From Tetradesmus obliquus (lineage: Eukaryota > Chlorophyta > Chlorophyceae > Sphaeropleales > Scenedesmaceae): 64,000 nucleotides of DNA. The stretch spans positions 372,001-436,000 of the forward strand of contig CP126197.1 of the NCBI GenBank assembly GCA_030272155.1. The letters are read 5' to 3'. The stretch's first letter is position 1. The number at the start of each line of letters is the position of its first letter. This document shows, one piece after another, positions 26,374 through 37,372 of this stretch. The notes beneath the pieces were generated by a model. It saw only the letters and a list, made by a program, of their open reading frames with translations. It searched no databases and was not told the origin of the DNA. A program made the position numbers and the translations under genes.

Positions 26374-28873
26374 TTAGTCGTACCCCTTGCTTTAATGGTA
26401 ATAGATTGCTCATGGGCGGCGCCATGGACCCAGGCTGGCCCATTTACCTGTAGTAGCCCCATCGCGTGCACCTACTTAAAAATTAGATGGTTTACAAGTT
26501 GTTTTGCCTCTACTGCAGGCGAGGTGTCATGCAGCGTGCTCATGAGCGGTGCAATGGACCCAGGCTGGCTCATTCACCGTAGTCCCACCGCATGCATGTG
26601 ACCTCAACCTGTTCCGCCTGTACTGCAGGCGAGGTGTTTCGCAGCGTGCTCATGGGCAACAAAATGGACCCCGGCTGGCCCAAAGCAGCAGCACCCGGCA
26701 GCAACTTCCTGGTGCGCTTCAGCAGCAGGGTCAAATCCGTTGGCCCCGGCAGCAGCATAACCCTGGAGCGGGCCCTGCCCTGGGAGGTGAAGCAGCAGTG
26801 GGGCCCTCAGCTGCATGCAGTGAAGCCGAGTGTTGTTGACGCGGGGCTGGAGGCGCTGACGATCGAGTTTGCGTGGAGTCCTTATAAGGGGCACTTGAAG
26901 GAGGATGGGCTGAATGCGGTGATGTTCAACCAGATGGCGCAGAGGTGGGGGTGGAGGGGCTGAGCGGCGTGTGCTGCACTGCTCTGGACTGTACAGTGCT
27001 GTGCTGTGCTGTGCTGTGCAATCACAACTTGATGAGCTGCTATGTACAGCTGAGGGGAAGCCACGCTGGGCTTGCATTGGGTGGGCACGATCACTGCTTA
27101 CTAAGTAGTACTATGCTGCTGCGGCTGCTGCTGCTTGCTGCTGCTGTGCAGCTGGATAAAGGACGTCAGGTTTCTAAACAGTGACACTGGTGGGTTACCT
27201 CGTGGACAGCAGTACACTGTGCGGCAGCAGCAGCAGCAGCGCATGCATGCGGAAGCAGTGCACGCTAGCATACAAGCTGTGCGGGCAACGGTGCGCTCAG
27301 TGCATGTTGCCTGACCAGCAGCGAGGCAACAGTTGCTGGCACCTTGAATCCATACGACATGCGTCACTTGGGCCAGTGGACGAGGCAGATCGGCGCCAGC
27401 AACGCCAGCATGCGCTGTTTGCAGGTCAAGTTGCATCTCCTACCTGCTGAGCACAACTTGCCTGCCTGCCTGCCTGCCTGCCTGCCTGCCACGTGTCTCG
27501 CCGCTGCCGCCTTGACCCTGCAGCGGTGTACTTCTGGGGCGTGTCCTTCAGCACCGTGCAGGATGTGGAGATTGCCACCACCAAGTGAGCCCCACTGCCA
27601 GTGCCAGTGCACGCAGAGCTAGGCTTGCAGGCACCCGGACAGTAGGCAGCTGATGCGCTGCCTGTGATGTGCTGCTGCGCAGCACAGTAGCCACCCCGAA
27701 GTCGTGCACAAACGGCACCTTCATCGCAGTGTGCGTGAACCAATGGCTTCACCAAATTCGCTCCAGATGCCGCAGTGGCTGCTGCGCAGCACATGCAGCG
27801 CCAATGGCTTTCCATAATGCCGCTGCCCGTTCTGGACCCATGATCAATGTTTGAACTGTGAACTGCTGCTACTTCCGCGCAGGCCCCGCAGCTCCCGCAG
27901 CTCCGACTTCTGGGGCGGCCTGGACCGGCAGGGCCACCGCGGCATCTGGAGCGAGTTTGGGGAGGCCAACCTGTTCACGCGCATTGCGATGAAGGTGCCG
28001 TTTGTGCACGACTTCAGTGTGGCTACTGCAGAGACTGGCAGCGTGTGGTCCAACAGCTGGGGCGCAGACCTCAACCTGGACTTCCACAAGGTGGGTGTAA
28101 CTTGCAGTGGTGTCACTAGTTACACCGAAGGGTCGGGTGACACCAGTGACGCTCGTGCTTCTCGATGACACTTGTGAAACTGACACTGGGGGAGGACAGC
28201 TGTCCAGCAATTATCAATTTCTTTAGCACACACAGCAGCTCTCACAGAGTGGTGCGGCCGCACTGCACCAGCGTTGGCGATCCTACTAGCACTCACGATC
28301 CAATTGATCTGCATCCGTATCTGCTGCAGCACTTCACTTTCCATGTATCCCATGTGTGACGCGCCTGCAACTCTGCAGGCACACCCTGTGCCAAACTGTA
28401 CACCGAACTATACCTGGGCCAAGGCATCAGGCATGGCTGAGCACTCAGCCCCAGCATACATATGTATGACTATGCGTACTCTGCCAGAATGCTTGTCTTC
28501 CTGCCCCAGCTGCTCTGCCGCCCTGCATGCTGCTGCGCGCGGCTGACACTCTGTCCCATATGCTGTGCATGCATTGCAGGGCGCACCCTATGCCAACCTA
28601 TACACAGACCTGGACTTAGGTCAAGGCAGCAGGCCCTTCAGGTCAGGTGGAGCAGCAGGAGCAGGACCGCATGCAGCAGCATACCAGACCTTCTGGAACC
28701 TGAAAAGCCGGCAGCCGCTCACTCTGCCAGATGCTGGGTTTGGCCCTTTGGCAAACTACGTGGGGCTGCAGACACGGGAGAGTGCTGCGCTGAGGGTGGG
28801 GGCGCACTCAGGGGCGGGGGCGTTCCCGCAGGACTTGTATGCTTCCATGAAGAAGAAACGCATGGGCTGGTGA
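24398..28873 (+). CDS. Secreted pectate-lyase-superfamily (right-handed beta-helix) protein
   Basis: Nine exons (24398-24485, 25083-25157, 25517-25835, 26187-26326, 26629-26944, 27152-27189, 27524-27584, 27883-28090, 28580-28873), in frame, give 512 residues. A signal peptide spans about 1-27 (basic start, WAVAAVLLVCL core). Exon 3 carries the pectate_lyase_3 / GH28-like opening: VDVKSFGAKGDGRTDDT, AITKAIDAA, VFFPAGKYVI and VVLRGAGRDATTLYF. Later exons give beta-helix rungs (LEALTIEFAW, WIKDVRFLNSDTG, AVYFWGVSFSTVQDVEI, FVHDFSVATAET). The protein is probably exported to the cell wall or medium and acts on polysaccharide. Catalytic residues cannot be assigned, so lyase activity is not claimed. 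Exons 3, 5, 8 and 9 have extra copies of their starts or, for exon 8, an inverted copy upstream. Intron 1 ends in a CTG tract. Confidence 0.85.
25022..25075 (+). repeat. CTG tract before the exon 2 acceptor of the pectate-lyase-like gene
   Basis: About 18 CTG units, then CGCGCAG and exon 2 at 25083. Confidence 0.9.
25392..25445 (+). repeat. Copy of the exon 3 start and acceptor, pectate-lyase-like gene
   Basis: GCAG/GCTATGCC...GAAGCCCATCCCCTGGGTG occurs at 25398 and 25517 (real exon), a spacing of 119 bp. The first copy continues into unrelated sequence and hits a stop, so it is a decoy or remnant. Confidence 0.85.
26332..26372 (+). repeat. CTG tract in intron 4 of the pectate-lyase-like gene
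   Basis: About 12 CTG units directly after the exon 4 donor rather than before the acceptor, an exception to the acceptor-side pattern. Confidence 0.85.
26405..26580 (+). repeat. Two extra copies of the exon 5 start, pectate-lyase-like gene
   Basis: The exon 5 start (GCGAGGTGTTTCGCAGCGTG... and TGGACCC.GGCTGGCCC) at 26629 has a full diverged copy with acceptor at 26519 (110 bp upstream) and a partial copy from 26408 (130 bp further). The Tyr-rich flank CCTGTACTGCAG is copied as well. Confidence 0.85.
27461..27490. repeat. (CCTG)n tetranucleotide tract
   Basis: Seven to eight CCTG/TGCC units in intron 6 of the pectate-lyase-like gene, about 30 bases upstream of the exon 7 acceptor. Confidence 0.9.
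27671..27793 (-). repeat. Inverted copy of exon 8 flanked by 16-bp direct repeats
   Basis: Bases 27687-27777 are the reverse complement of 27935-28026 inside exon 8, about 88% identical by eye with one indel. The copy is bracketed by identical 16-mers GCTGCTGCGCAGCACA at 27671-27686 and 27778-27793, which look like a target-site duplication. The transcript could fold into a roughly 90-bp hairpin whose loop holds the exon 8 acceptor (27881-27882). Confidence 0.85.
28369..28435 (+). repeat. Diverged copy of the exon 9 start, pectate-lyase-like gene
   Basis: CTGCAG/GCACACCCTGTGCCAAACTGTACAC... resembles the acceptor and start of exon 9 at 28580 (GGCGCACCCTATGCCAACCTATACAC). It lies about 204 bp upstream and its frame is broken. 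Confidence 0.7.
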
Positions 28874-30776
28874 TTGCAGGAGTGTCTTGACCAGCAGCTG
28901 CCGTGCGATGCATCGCACACAATCAGTCTGATCGCTGCTGTGCAACCTTGGGTTCGTTGGTGGGGGTGTTGGCGGTGCCGAGGCCTCTTGTAGTGTTATG
29001 CTCTGACGTTCATGAAGAGTTGACACTGAATTTATGCAGGAATGCACATGGTGGCAAGGATGTGTGCGCAGCTCCAACACTGCAGTGCGTGAACTTGTTG
29101 ACATTGTGCTGTTGGGATTCACTGCAGCTGCCGACTATGGTTGATTGTCTTCTACATCTACATAATGTTGGTTGCAGGTAGAGTTTTTTTTTGTACTTAG
29201 AGCTGTTGCTTGCATGTGACCAGGGTTATTGCTGCCTCATGTTGCTTGACTTCACAGTGCAGGTTGTGCTTTTGCAGTTTGCTTGGCTGTATTCAAGGTT
29301 TTGGTCAAGGGGTGTATGTACCAGTAGTTGTCTTTGTAGAAGCATTGTTTTGTGTCTTTGGCGTGTGTTGCGCAAGTTCTGCATGCTCAGCACTCTTGTC
29401 GCTTTCACGTCACATTGCACTGCATACAAAGTGATTAGCAGTGACCTTCGGGTTATCTTTACATAGTTGTCAATGCTATGACATACTGCAGGAGTTGAGG
29501 TGCATGGACTAGGTACTCAGCAGAAGAATACACTACAATTTCGCGAGAGCTCAGCTTGTTTTGGCATGATATGTATCAATCGTTCACTAGTTGTACACAT
29601 GATTTGCACTGTCGCAGAGTTGCGCTGCAGTCACAATGACATTAAAGGCATATCCTGATGAAGAGCGCCCAGACTTGATTGCATGGTTGCCTTGTGCATT
29701 GCATTGCAGCTGCCCCAGCATCAGCGCTGTTGCCAGGCTGCGCCGGCGCTGGCTGTACCGCGGCTGTCTGCCTTGCGCGGCCCTTCTGTTGGCCTGGTTG
29801 TTGGCGTTGCTGCTGCTGCTGCTCTTGGAAAGGAGCAGTAACTACAACACAAATAAGGGATCGCTGTGGTTTTGCTGCATCAGCTGCTGGTGAGGAGATG
29901 TGCTGTGACTGTCTGGAGTGCCCCAGCTGGTGGTGGTTCCATTTCACAAATATCTGGAAGCGGTGAAGCATTTGAGCAGTCCGACTGCTGGTTTTGGCAA
30001 AACCTTGGTTTCCTTGGGCACTGGACTTGTGGACTCCACAGACAGTGACTGTCTTCTGCTGTGATGTGTGGCACAAGCAGCACTGCGTGATGTGCTCAGC
30101 TTCAGCCTTACATTCCAAAAACTGTTGGTAAAAAATGGCAACTGCTTAACAATCCTGCAGCAGCAGACTGTCGACAGTGGCCGTCCAGCTGGACTGTAGG
30201 AATGCCTGGCACAGTTTGTTGCACAAACCTGAGGGTTTTGTTGTGTCTACTTAGGCCGGCAGTTGCACAGCACACACCATGGCATGCATATTGGCTTGCA
30301 ATGGGTCGCTGACAACCACTTTCTTGTTTACAATTGACATGCACTTGCAGGATTTTCGCGGCATCTGTCTGCTGCCGGTCATCTTGAAGCTTGCTGACCC
30401 TGTCGTTGGCACCAGCAGGCATGACGTAACAGGCACATGGTGATGCAGGTTTCAGGGCCGCAGGTGACATCTGCCTGTAACGGCTCCAGATACAAAGCGA
30501 TGCCACGGAGTGCGTGTTTTTTCGCCAGCTGCTGTCGTGTTTGGGTGTGGTCTCTGGGTGTGTCATGTCCATGACCTGTTATGGCAGCTGTTCAAACGAA
30601 GGGTACAGACTATTGGTACCTGTTGAACAGTGCAACTCGCGGCAGGTTGGCTGTTTGGGCTGAATTCACAAGTATTCATTGCGTCAATTAGTTCAGCTTA
30701 GCGGAGGCGAGACTTATCGTGCTGCGAGTGCCGGGAGCTGCTGCGGACCTCGTGCTCATGTGGCGGTCACTGCCAG
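28874..30776. other. Intergenic region
   Basis: No gene I can support. A minus-strand open frame at 30108-30572 lacks recognisable motifs. The T-rich part 29180-29600 is probably untranslated flank. The PIG-C promoter should lie near the right end. Confidence 0.4.
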
Positions 30777-31269
30777 ATGAACGGCATCACTTCAACCGAA
30801 AAGCACTTGAAGGGCCAAACTACAGAGAATGCCAAGCCTGCTGTCACGCTGCGTTTTCGTGCAGCATCAGCAGCAGTCAGTACAGCAGCTACAGCAGTGG
30901 AGCAGGAGCAGCAGCCCAGCACTGGAGATCTGCCTCCTTGGGAGAAGGTGCTGTGGCGGAAACAGCCCTACCCAGACAACTATGTCGATGACAGCTTCTT
31001 GCAGCACATGGTGAGTGCTAGCAGCAGCAGTTGGCAGCTGCTTGTGCAACTACCAACCCGCCAGCATCTTCACAGCAGTGTGGCGTGGTTTGGCATGCAG
31101 CATCTGCTTGGATACCACTTCCATAATCAGATCTATCTCTTACACGGCTTTGCTTCAAGCCAGGTGGCATGGCATAGCTGTGCACTGCACCACAGTTCCT
31201 TGATTCTTCGCTGCACATCAGCAGAGGCAGGAGCAGCAGCACAGCTGATACGAACAACATGATGCACCC

Positions 31270-31301
<32 letters not shown>

Positions 31302-32066
31302 GTAAACTGCATCATTCTTGCACGGCATGCACGGGGTCAGCACCCTTTCAGCAATGTCCAGCTGCGTGAGCTCACGCGTCACCCCTGCGCAGCAGCCTAT
31401 GCAGCAGTCCGGGCCATCACCACGCATACCGGCACACCACTGCTGCTTACTTTCATTTTCTTTGACCATTTATAATTTATGTCAGGTGGTCAACGCGGAT
31501 GTGCCGCAGCGTGACTTCTGGCAGGTGGCGCTGGGCTCAGCAGCAGTGAGCCAGCAGCTGGCCACAGTGGTGGCTGCTGTCAGCGTGCCGGTGCACCTGC
31601 GGCTGGGTCTGCTGCAGGGAGGCAGCCTGCTGCTGCTCAACGTGGCGCTGCTGCTGCTGGGTGAGCAGCGGGAGGAATGCTGATGGTAGTGATGGTTTTG
31701 TTAGCAATGGGCCTGCACCGCCTATAGCTGCCTGACGGGTGGGACAGCAGCAGCAGCAGCAGCAGCAGCAGCCGCTGCTGCCACATGCGGCAACCAGCAG
31801 CTCGCTTCCTGGAGTGCTGTGAGGGTCAATGCAGAGCACATAATGGGCAGTGCTGCTCATTGGCTGCCTGCCGCTGTGCCTTCAGCTGATGCTGGCTACC
31901 GTGCTGCTTCTGCTGCCGCTGGCTGCTGCTGCAGGCTATGCTGTGTGCGGCTTGCTGGGCGGTCACGTGCTAGGGGGCTCACTGGTGAGCTTGTGATGCA
32001 GCATGTGCCTGGTGAGGCAGCTGGATGGGACGGGCACTGCAGCAGCGGCAGCATCATGGCGGGATT

Positions 32067-32101
<35 letters not shown>

Positions 32102-33722
32102 TGCCTTAGTGTGGACCTGGTGGCTGACAGCCCTCATCTGGCATTGTTGCGCGTGTACAACTGCACCTGAATTGCCCAGCTCATTTGACGCAATAGATGC
32201 TGCACTTTTGTCATTGACGCTGTACATCCTGCGATGCTGCTTGCGTGTTGTGTTTGCTGCGGAGTGCAGCGCCGCGGTGTGCGCCAAGTGGTGCTCCTGT
32301 CAGGAGGTAGGGCTGCTGCCGGGCAGGGCTGTTGCAGGCTTCCTGCAGTGCCCTTGCATGCACTCACTTGAAGCAGGTGTCATGCATGCAGCTGCCGACA
32401 GCACTTGCAACATGTCCCTACCTTGCATTGGGGTGCGCGCGTGACGAACAAATGCTAGTTACTGACATGCCTGACGCTGCACCTCTTTGCGCTGCTGTTG
32501 TCACCGGCCCGCCAGGGGTGTACCTGCTGTCGCCCATAGCTGCTGCGAACATGCACAACATGGCACATTTAACCTTGCTGTGCCTGACGCTGCGCTGTGC
32601 TGTTCTGCTGTACCTGCCTGCCAGGCGTGTACCTGCTGTCGCCCATGCTGCACAGCCTGACGCGGAATGTGAGCGAGGACTCGGTCATTGCCATGATCGT
32701 GGGGCTGTGCGTGACACACCTCGCCTTGCACGACTACAAGTGAGCGGCGCTTGCAGCCTGGACAGCTATGGTAGTAGTTCTGCAATGTGTGTTTTGTTTT
32801 GCGCAGTGCTCACGACTACAAGTGAGCGCGGCTCCAGGCCAGGGAGGTTGTGCTGCTGCAGTGTTGCCTTTGCACAGGCCTGCTTGCTCTGTTGCAATGC
32901 TCTGCTGATAACCACAAATCGTAGCTCTCCTTGATGTTTGACAGCCTACATTTGGCGCAATTCTGTGTGAATGCTGCCCTGGGCAACGCTGCTTGCTGCC
33001 TGCTGCTGTCTGTGCTGCTGCTTCTTGTTGCAGCTTTGTGAACAGCGTCACTGAGCAGCTGACAGGCACCGTGTCGCTGGGCGCTGCGGTGTTTGCCTCG
33101 GTGCTGTTTGCCAGCGGCATGCCGACAGAGTTTGATGTGGTGAGCTGCTGCTGCTGCTGATGGTGGGATTGCTGGCAGGGGCAGCATAGATGAAGGGTTG
33201 CCAGCAGCTGGACGGCTATATTGCAGAGCTGCACTTGGCAAGCACTGCGCAGCAGCTGGTGCACATGATACGTGTCCTGCAAAAGTTGTATTCAGTGGCA
33301 TGCGTACCGTGCACCTGGTCAGCTGAATGCGTATTGCTGTGTCAAACCCAGTCCTCTACATATGCGTAACACTATGTTTGTGTGCTCTTCTTCTGCTGCT
33401 GCCTCTGCTGCTGCTGCCGCAGTTTGTGCACGTGCTGTTCTGCCTGCAGCTGTACCTGCTGTCGCCCTTCATGCGGCGCTACATACGCAATGCATCGCTC
33501 ACCGCGCACGTGCTGCTGACAGCAGCCATGACCGCGGCGGCGGTGCTGCTGCTGCTGCCGCTGTCGCGGCTGCTCACTGCAGCGTACGTGGCGGCCGTGC
33601 TGTCGGTGTCGTTTGTGTGCCCCTACTGGCTTGTTCACATCCAGAAGTTCAAGGCGATGATCAATGGGCCGTGGGATGAGGCAGTGCCCAAGATTCCAAC
33701 AAGCATTGCCAGCAGTACATAG
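30777..33722 (+). CDS. PIGC: PIG-C/GPI2, subunit of the GPI N-acetylglucosaminyltransferase
   Basis: Seven exons (30777-31010, 31486-31660, 31935-31984, 32270-32306, 32625-32739, 33034-33139, 33423-33722), in frame, give 338 residues (human PIG-C is 297). Family marks: WEKVLWRKQPYPDNYVD near the N-terminus, VYLLSPMLHSLTRNVSEDSV, HLALHDYNFVNSVTEQLTGTVSL, QLYLLSPFMRR, CPYWLVHIQKFK and GPWDEAVPKI near the C-terminus. Several hydrophobic segments fit a multi-pass ER membrane protein. The complex transfers GlcNAc to phosphatidylinositol, the first step of GPI-anchor synthesis. The ATG at 30777 starts the conserved frame. The 37-nt exon 4 is inferred from frame and splice sites and is the weakest part. 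A TGTAA motif lies at 33862. Copies of exon 5 edges are in the neighbouring introns. Confidence 0.9.
32455..32545 (+). repeat. Copy of the PIG-C exon 5 start with upstream intron
   Basis: The acceptor and start of exon 5 (GTGTACCTGCTGTCGCCCAT) at 32625 occurs also at 32515, 110 bp upstream, preceded by a copy of the intron sequence GCCTGACGCTGC. It diverges after 20 bases. Confidence 0.85.
32806..32836 (+). repeat. Copy of the PIG-C exon 5 end and donor
   Basis: CACGACTACAA/GTGAGCG recurs with GT at 32822, 82 bp after the real donor at 32740. Confidence 0.8.
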
Positions 33723-34502
33723 CAGCAGCGGGACTGCCACCATCTCTTGCAAGTATGGCGGCAGAGGTGGACATCAGTCAGAGCGTGCATGCGGAGCGCA
33801 TGCAACGCAATGTTGCAGCGTGGTATGTTGGCCTATTTGAGCCGGCGTATGTATAATTCACTGTAACTCGTCAGTCAACGTGCATAAAGCCAATTCGTCA
33901 CCCACACGCATGTAGCATTGGCCTATTGCACACCTTCGCATGCGCGGTGCTGTTACCTGATTTCACATCCTGGCAGCAGGGGTCAGGATCACTTTGTTGA
34001 GTGCCATGTAGCACAGGACCCAGTATACTGCCGGGTCAGCGGCGGAGCGTGGTTCAGCGGAGCGCGGTTCAGCTGTGTATGGCGGAGTGGCCTTAGTTTC
34101 TGCCTTAAAGCGCATTGCGTGGCACAGTTGTGTCCTTTAAGTACCAAGTTGTTGGCCATTGAGATGGGTCCTCCTTAGTAACAAAACACGTGTGCACACA
34201 TGCGCTTCCCCGTTTTGCCCGAACCCCCGCTTTGCTCAAACCTGACCCTAAAACGCCACACACGCTGTAACACCAGCTTGAGGAGAACCTATGTGTTTGA
34301 TGTCAACCTTTTCATAAGGTTGTTGTTGTGCACGGTGAACTCCCAATCAACAAAAGCTGTTGTTCTGCACGACACACTCCCAACCAACAACCAGTCTGTA
34401 CACCACAGAACAAACCATAGCGTGGTTCAACAACACACTCACTGCAACCCCTACTTCCGTGCCGTGCTGCATACAAGCACAGCTACCGAACGACGTACAC
34501 CC
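33723..34502. other. Intergenic region between convergent genes
   Basis: It holds the PIG-C 3' flank and ordinary sequence, with a short repeated AACAAAAGCTGTTGTTCTGCACGA-type segment near 34340-34380. I see no gene. Confidence 0.4.
33862..33866 (+). terminator. Putative polyadenylation motif TGTAA
   Basis: TGTAA 140 bp downstream of the PIG-C stop codon, the chlorophyte-type poly(A) signal. Confidence 0.45.
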
Positions 34503-34660
34503 AAGTGCCAGCTACCTGCCAGCAAGCAGCTGCTCAACTGACGCCAGCAGATCTTGCCTGCTGCTGCTGCTGCTGCACGCAGGCAGAGCCATCCAACCAA
34601 ACCCACCCGCCTGCCAGCTACCTGCCAGCCAGCTGCTCAAGTGATGGCAGCAGCATGTGC
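34503..34660 (-). repeat. Two copies of the 3' end of the helical-repeat gene
   Basis: The last codons plus stop (minus strand; plus-strand GTGCCAGCTA.GTGCCAGC...CAGCTGCTCAACTGACGCCAG at 34755-34800) recur at about 34505-34552 and 34612-34655. A CTG-rich stretch lies between. The copies are downstream of the stop in transcript orientation. Confidence 0.8.
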
Positions 34661-34761
34661 CTGCCATTGATGCTGCTGCTGCTGCCTGCTGCTGCTGCTG
34701 CCTGCTGCTGCTGCTGCTGCATACAAGCACAGCTACAGAGCCGCACACACGCAAGTGCCAG

Positions 34762-37372
34762 CTACGTGCCAGCCAGCAGCTGCTCAACTGACGCCAGCGC
34801 ATCCTTTGCAGCTTTCAGCAGCTCCTTCCTGCTGCTGCCGCGGTCCAACTTATTGCGTCTCAGACCTTCCACTATTGCAGTCAATGCAGCTGCCAGCTGC
34901 TGCGCGTGACTTGAGCTGCTGCTGCTGCCGCTACGGGTGGCACCCGTTACGGCGTCCAATGCTGCTGCTGTTGGTGTGATCGGTGCACGATGCGAGCCGT
35001 TCGCATGGCCTCTGCTGCGGCTACTGCTGCTGTTGTTCTTGTTGCTGTTGCCAGTGGTTGCAAGCCCAGTCATATCCAGCAGCAGCTGCGGCGCCGTCTT
35101 TGCAATGTCACTTACAAGCTTGCATGCGCACAGCGACAGCTGCCTCTGTGTGATGGCAATGACTCCTGAGTGTTGTTCTGTCCTGCTCAGTAGCTCCACC
35201 AGCGCTGCAACAACATCACGCCACGCGCTGCTGCAAGCTGCCGGCTGCACACCTGCTGCGCTGCAGCCTGCTGGCACAAGCGGCAGCAGGCAGCGGGCTA
35301 GCTGCAGTGCAGCTGCCTGCAGGTGTGGGCGCTTGAAGCGATCAAAGTTGCCAGCAGCATCACGTAGGTTGTCTGGGACTGCCGCCAGCATTCGCTCCCA
35401 GCTGCACGTGGAGTTTGCTGATGCCGCTGCCCCGTCCTGATTCTGCTGCTGCTGCTGCTGGACCGCTGACGCAAACGACTGCAGCATCCACAGCGCAAGC
35501 GGCACGAGTGTCTCTAGGTGAGTCAGTGCAGGCAGCTCAATCTGTTTATCCCATGTAGGTTGGAAGCCGATCTGGTTCAGGACTTTCATTGCTGTTGGCG
35601 TCGCAGTGACCACCTGAGTCAGTCCCTCAATATGTGGCTGCAGCACTGCCACAATCAGCTGCGGCTGCTGAGGCAGCAGCGGCTTGCTGCAGTAGCTGCT
35701 CTGTAACGCCAGCGGCATGAACAGGGCTACTTGTGCCATTGCTGCTGTCTTCAAGTCACCACTCCAAGCCGGGTCGTCCCATCCCCTGCTTGCAGCATGC
35801 ACGTTACTTTGAAAAGCCACCACAGCAGGGCCAGCACTGGCTGCAGCAGCTGCTGCTTGGGGCAGCTGCCGGGCCAGCTGCAATCAGGGACAGCAGCAAA
35901 GGAAAGCAGGGGAGGAAAATGTGAGAGCAGAATGGGGCAGTGCACAACCAGCAGTGGATTGCAGCTCATGCAACGCTGTTTTACTGGCAATCATTGACAT
36001 GTATGCGGCGCCCTGTGACTAATGTACAGCACAACAAACCAAACCTGCAAGGAGGATTGGTTCTGTTCATCACGCTCACCGATGCATACAACCATGCACG
36101 CGGCTGCGCATGTCGCCCCTGCTGTGCAGCGCTCAGGCACACAGTACGGCACTATTCCTGTGACATTGTCACTCCCTGGCAACTACCAGACATATCTAAT
36201 CAACACGACTGTAGCAACCGGGTCAAGTGTGTTGCTCACCTCTACTTCGAGTAGTTGCTGGCTGTTCACACGATCCAGCAGCATCGCCCATGCAGCACGC
36301 AGCGCCCTAGGTACAGCATCCGCCATTGCGCCTGCCTGCTGCCTGGACTCCCGGCTGCGCCTGTCACTGCCTGCAGCAATTGCGATGCTGCACCTGCTGC
36401 TGCTGATGTGGATGACATGGATGTCACCTCCTATGGCAAAGTCAGGCTGCTGAATGGCCTGCATCAGGTCTGCTGCCAGCGGCACGAAAGCCTCAAAACA
36501 GCTTCGTGCCAGCCCGACAGTCGTTGCTGCAAGATAGCCGATCATGTTGATCACATGCAGCTGGACTGCTGGTGCGGCAAAGTCGCATAGAGCTGCCTGC
36601 AGGGCTGCTGTCACTTGCTGGCTGCTGAAGAAATGCTCAAGGCTGGAAACAGCAGCACTGGGCAGTGCTGTATGTGCTGCAGTCGCAACTTCCAGCAGGA
36701 GCCGCCACAGCTCCTGCTGGCGCGATGACAGCGGCGGCGGCTCTGCAGGCATTGCTGCATGTTCCTGCAAGCTATGAGCTGCTGCTGCAGCTGCTCCAGC
36801 AGTGGTGGCATAGCGTTCGCAACCCAGCTGCGTGCGACTGCGCCTGCAGACCTACTGTTTGACTGCTGCTGCAGCGACCGCAGCATGTCGGCAGCCGGCA
36901 GGCCTCTGCGAAGGACAAGAACTGTCAAGGATGCAGCTGCCCTGCCTGCTGCTGTGCTGCTGCCTGCTGCTGACAGTATCTTTGACTGGTTGGTTGGGTC
37001 TGCCCACAGGGCAGCCAACTGCGGTGCTGCTGATGCTGCAGCCAGCCTCGTGATGCACTCGAGCAGGGCCGCGGCAGCTGAGCCGCAGTGGTCAACGTTC
37101 GGCAATAGTTCGACCAGCGTCTGCAGGGCTCCTGCCTGGATAACCGCCTGCAACTGCTGCTGCTGCTCTGGGGTTTGCTTGCTGGTAGAGCCGGCCAGCC
37201 AAACCAGCAGCACCACGTTGCTTTGCGACTGCTTCAGTAGCTCAGACTTGAATAGTATTGTCAGTGCGTGCTGGGCCGGCACGGAGAATCGGCTGCCGAG
37301 GAGCAAAGCGTTGTGCAGGTCGAGCAGCATTATGGTGGGCTGTTCAAGGGAGTGAATAGTATTAGTTGGCAT
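34762..37372 (-). CDS. Unrecognised helical-repeat (HEAT/ARM-like) protein
   Basis: I do not recognise the family. Model: 37372-36824, 36764-36428, 36370-36240, 35877-34762, about 710 residues. The last three exons join cleanly. The first junction needs a 59-nt intron with a weak GTTGCG donor; a frameshift in this copy is the alternative. The ATG at 37372 is a guess and upstream exons are possible. The protein is Leu/Ala-rich amphipathic helices throughout (for example HALTILFKSELLKQ, VINMIGYLAATTVGLARSC, FEAFVPLAADLMQAI, THLETLVPLALWMLQSF), as in importin, exportin or other solenoid scaffolds. Low-complexity Ser/Asn and Gln tracts interrupt the C-terminal exon. It is divergent from the paralogue pair to its right and convergent with PIG-C. 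Confidence 0.6.

Noticed and set aside
30108-30572. 154-residue minus-strand open frame
   Set aside because: No motif or splice context; possible but not supportable as a gene.
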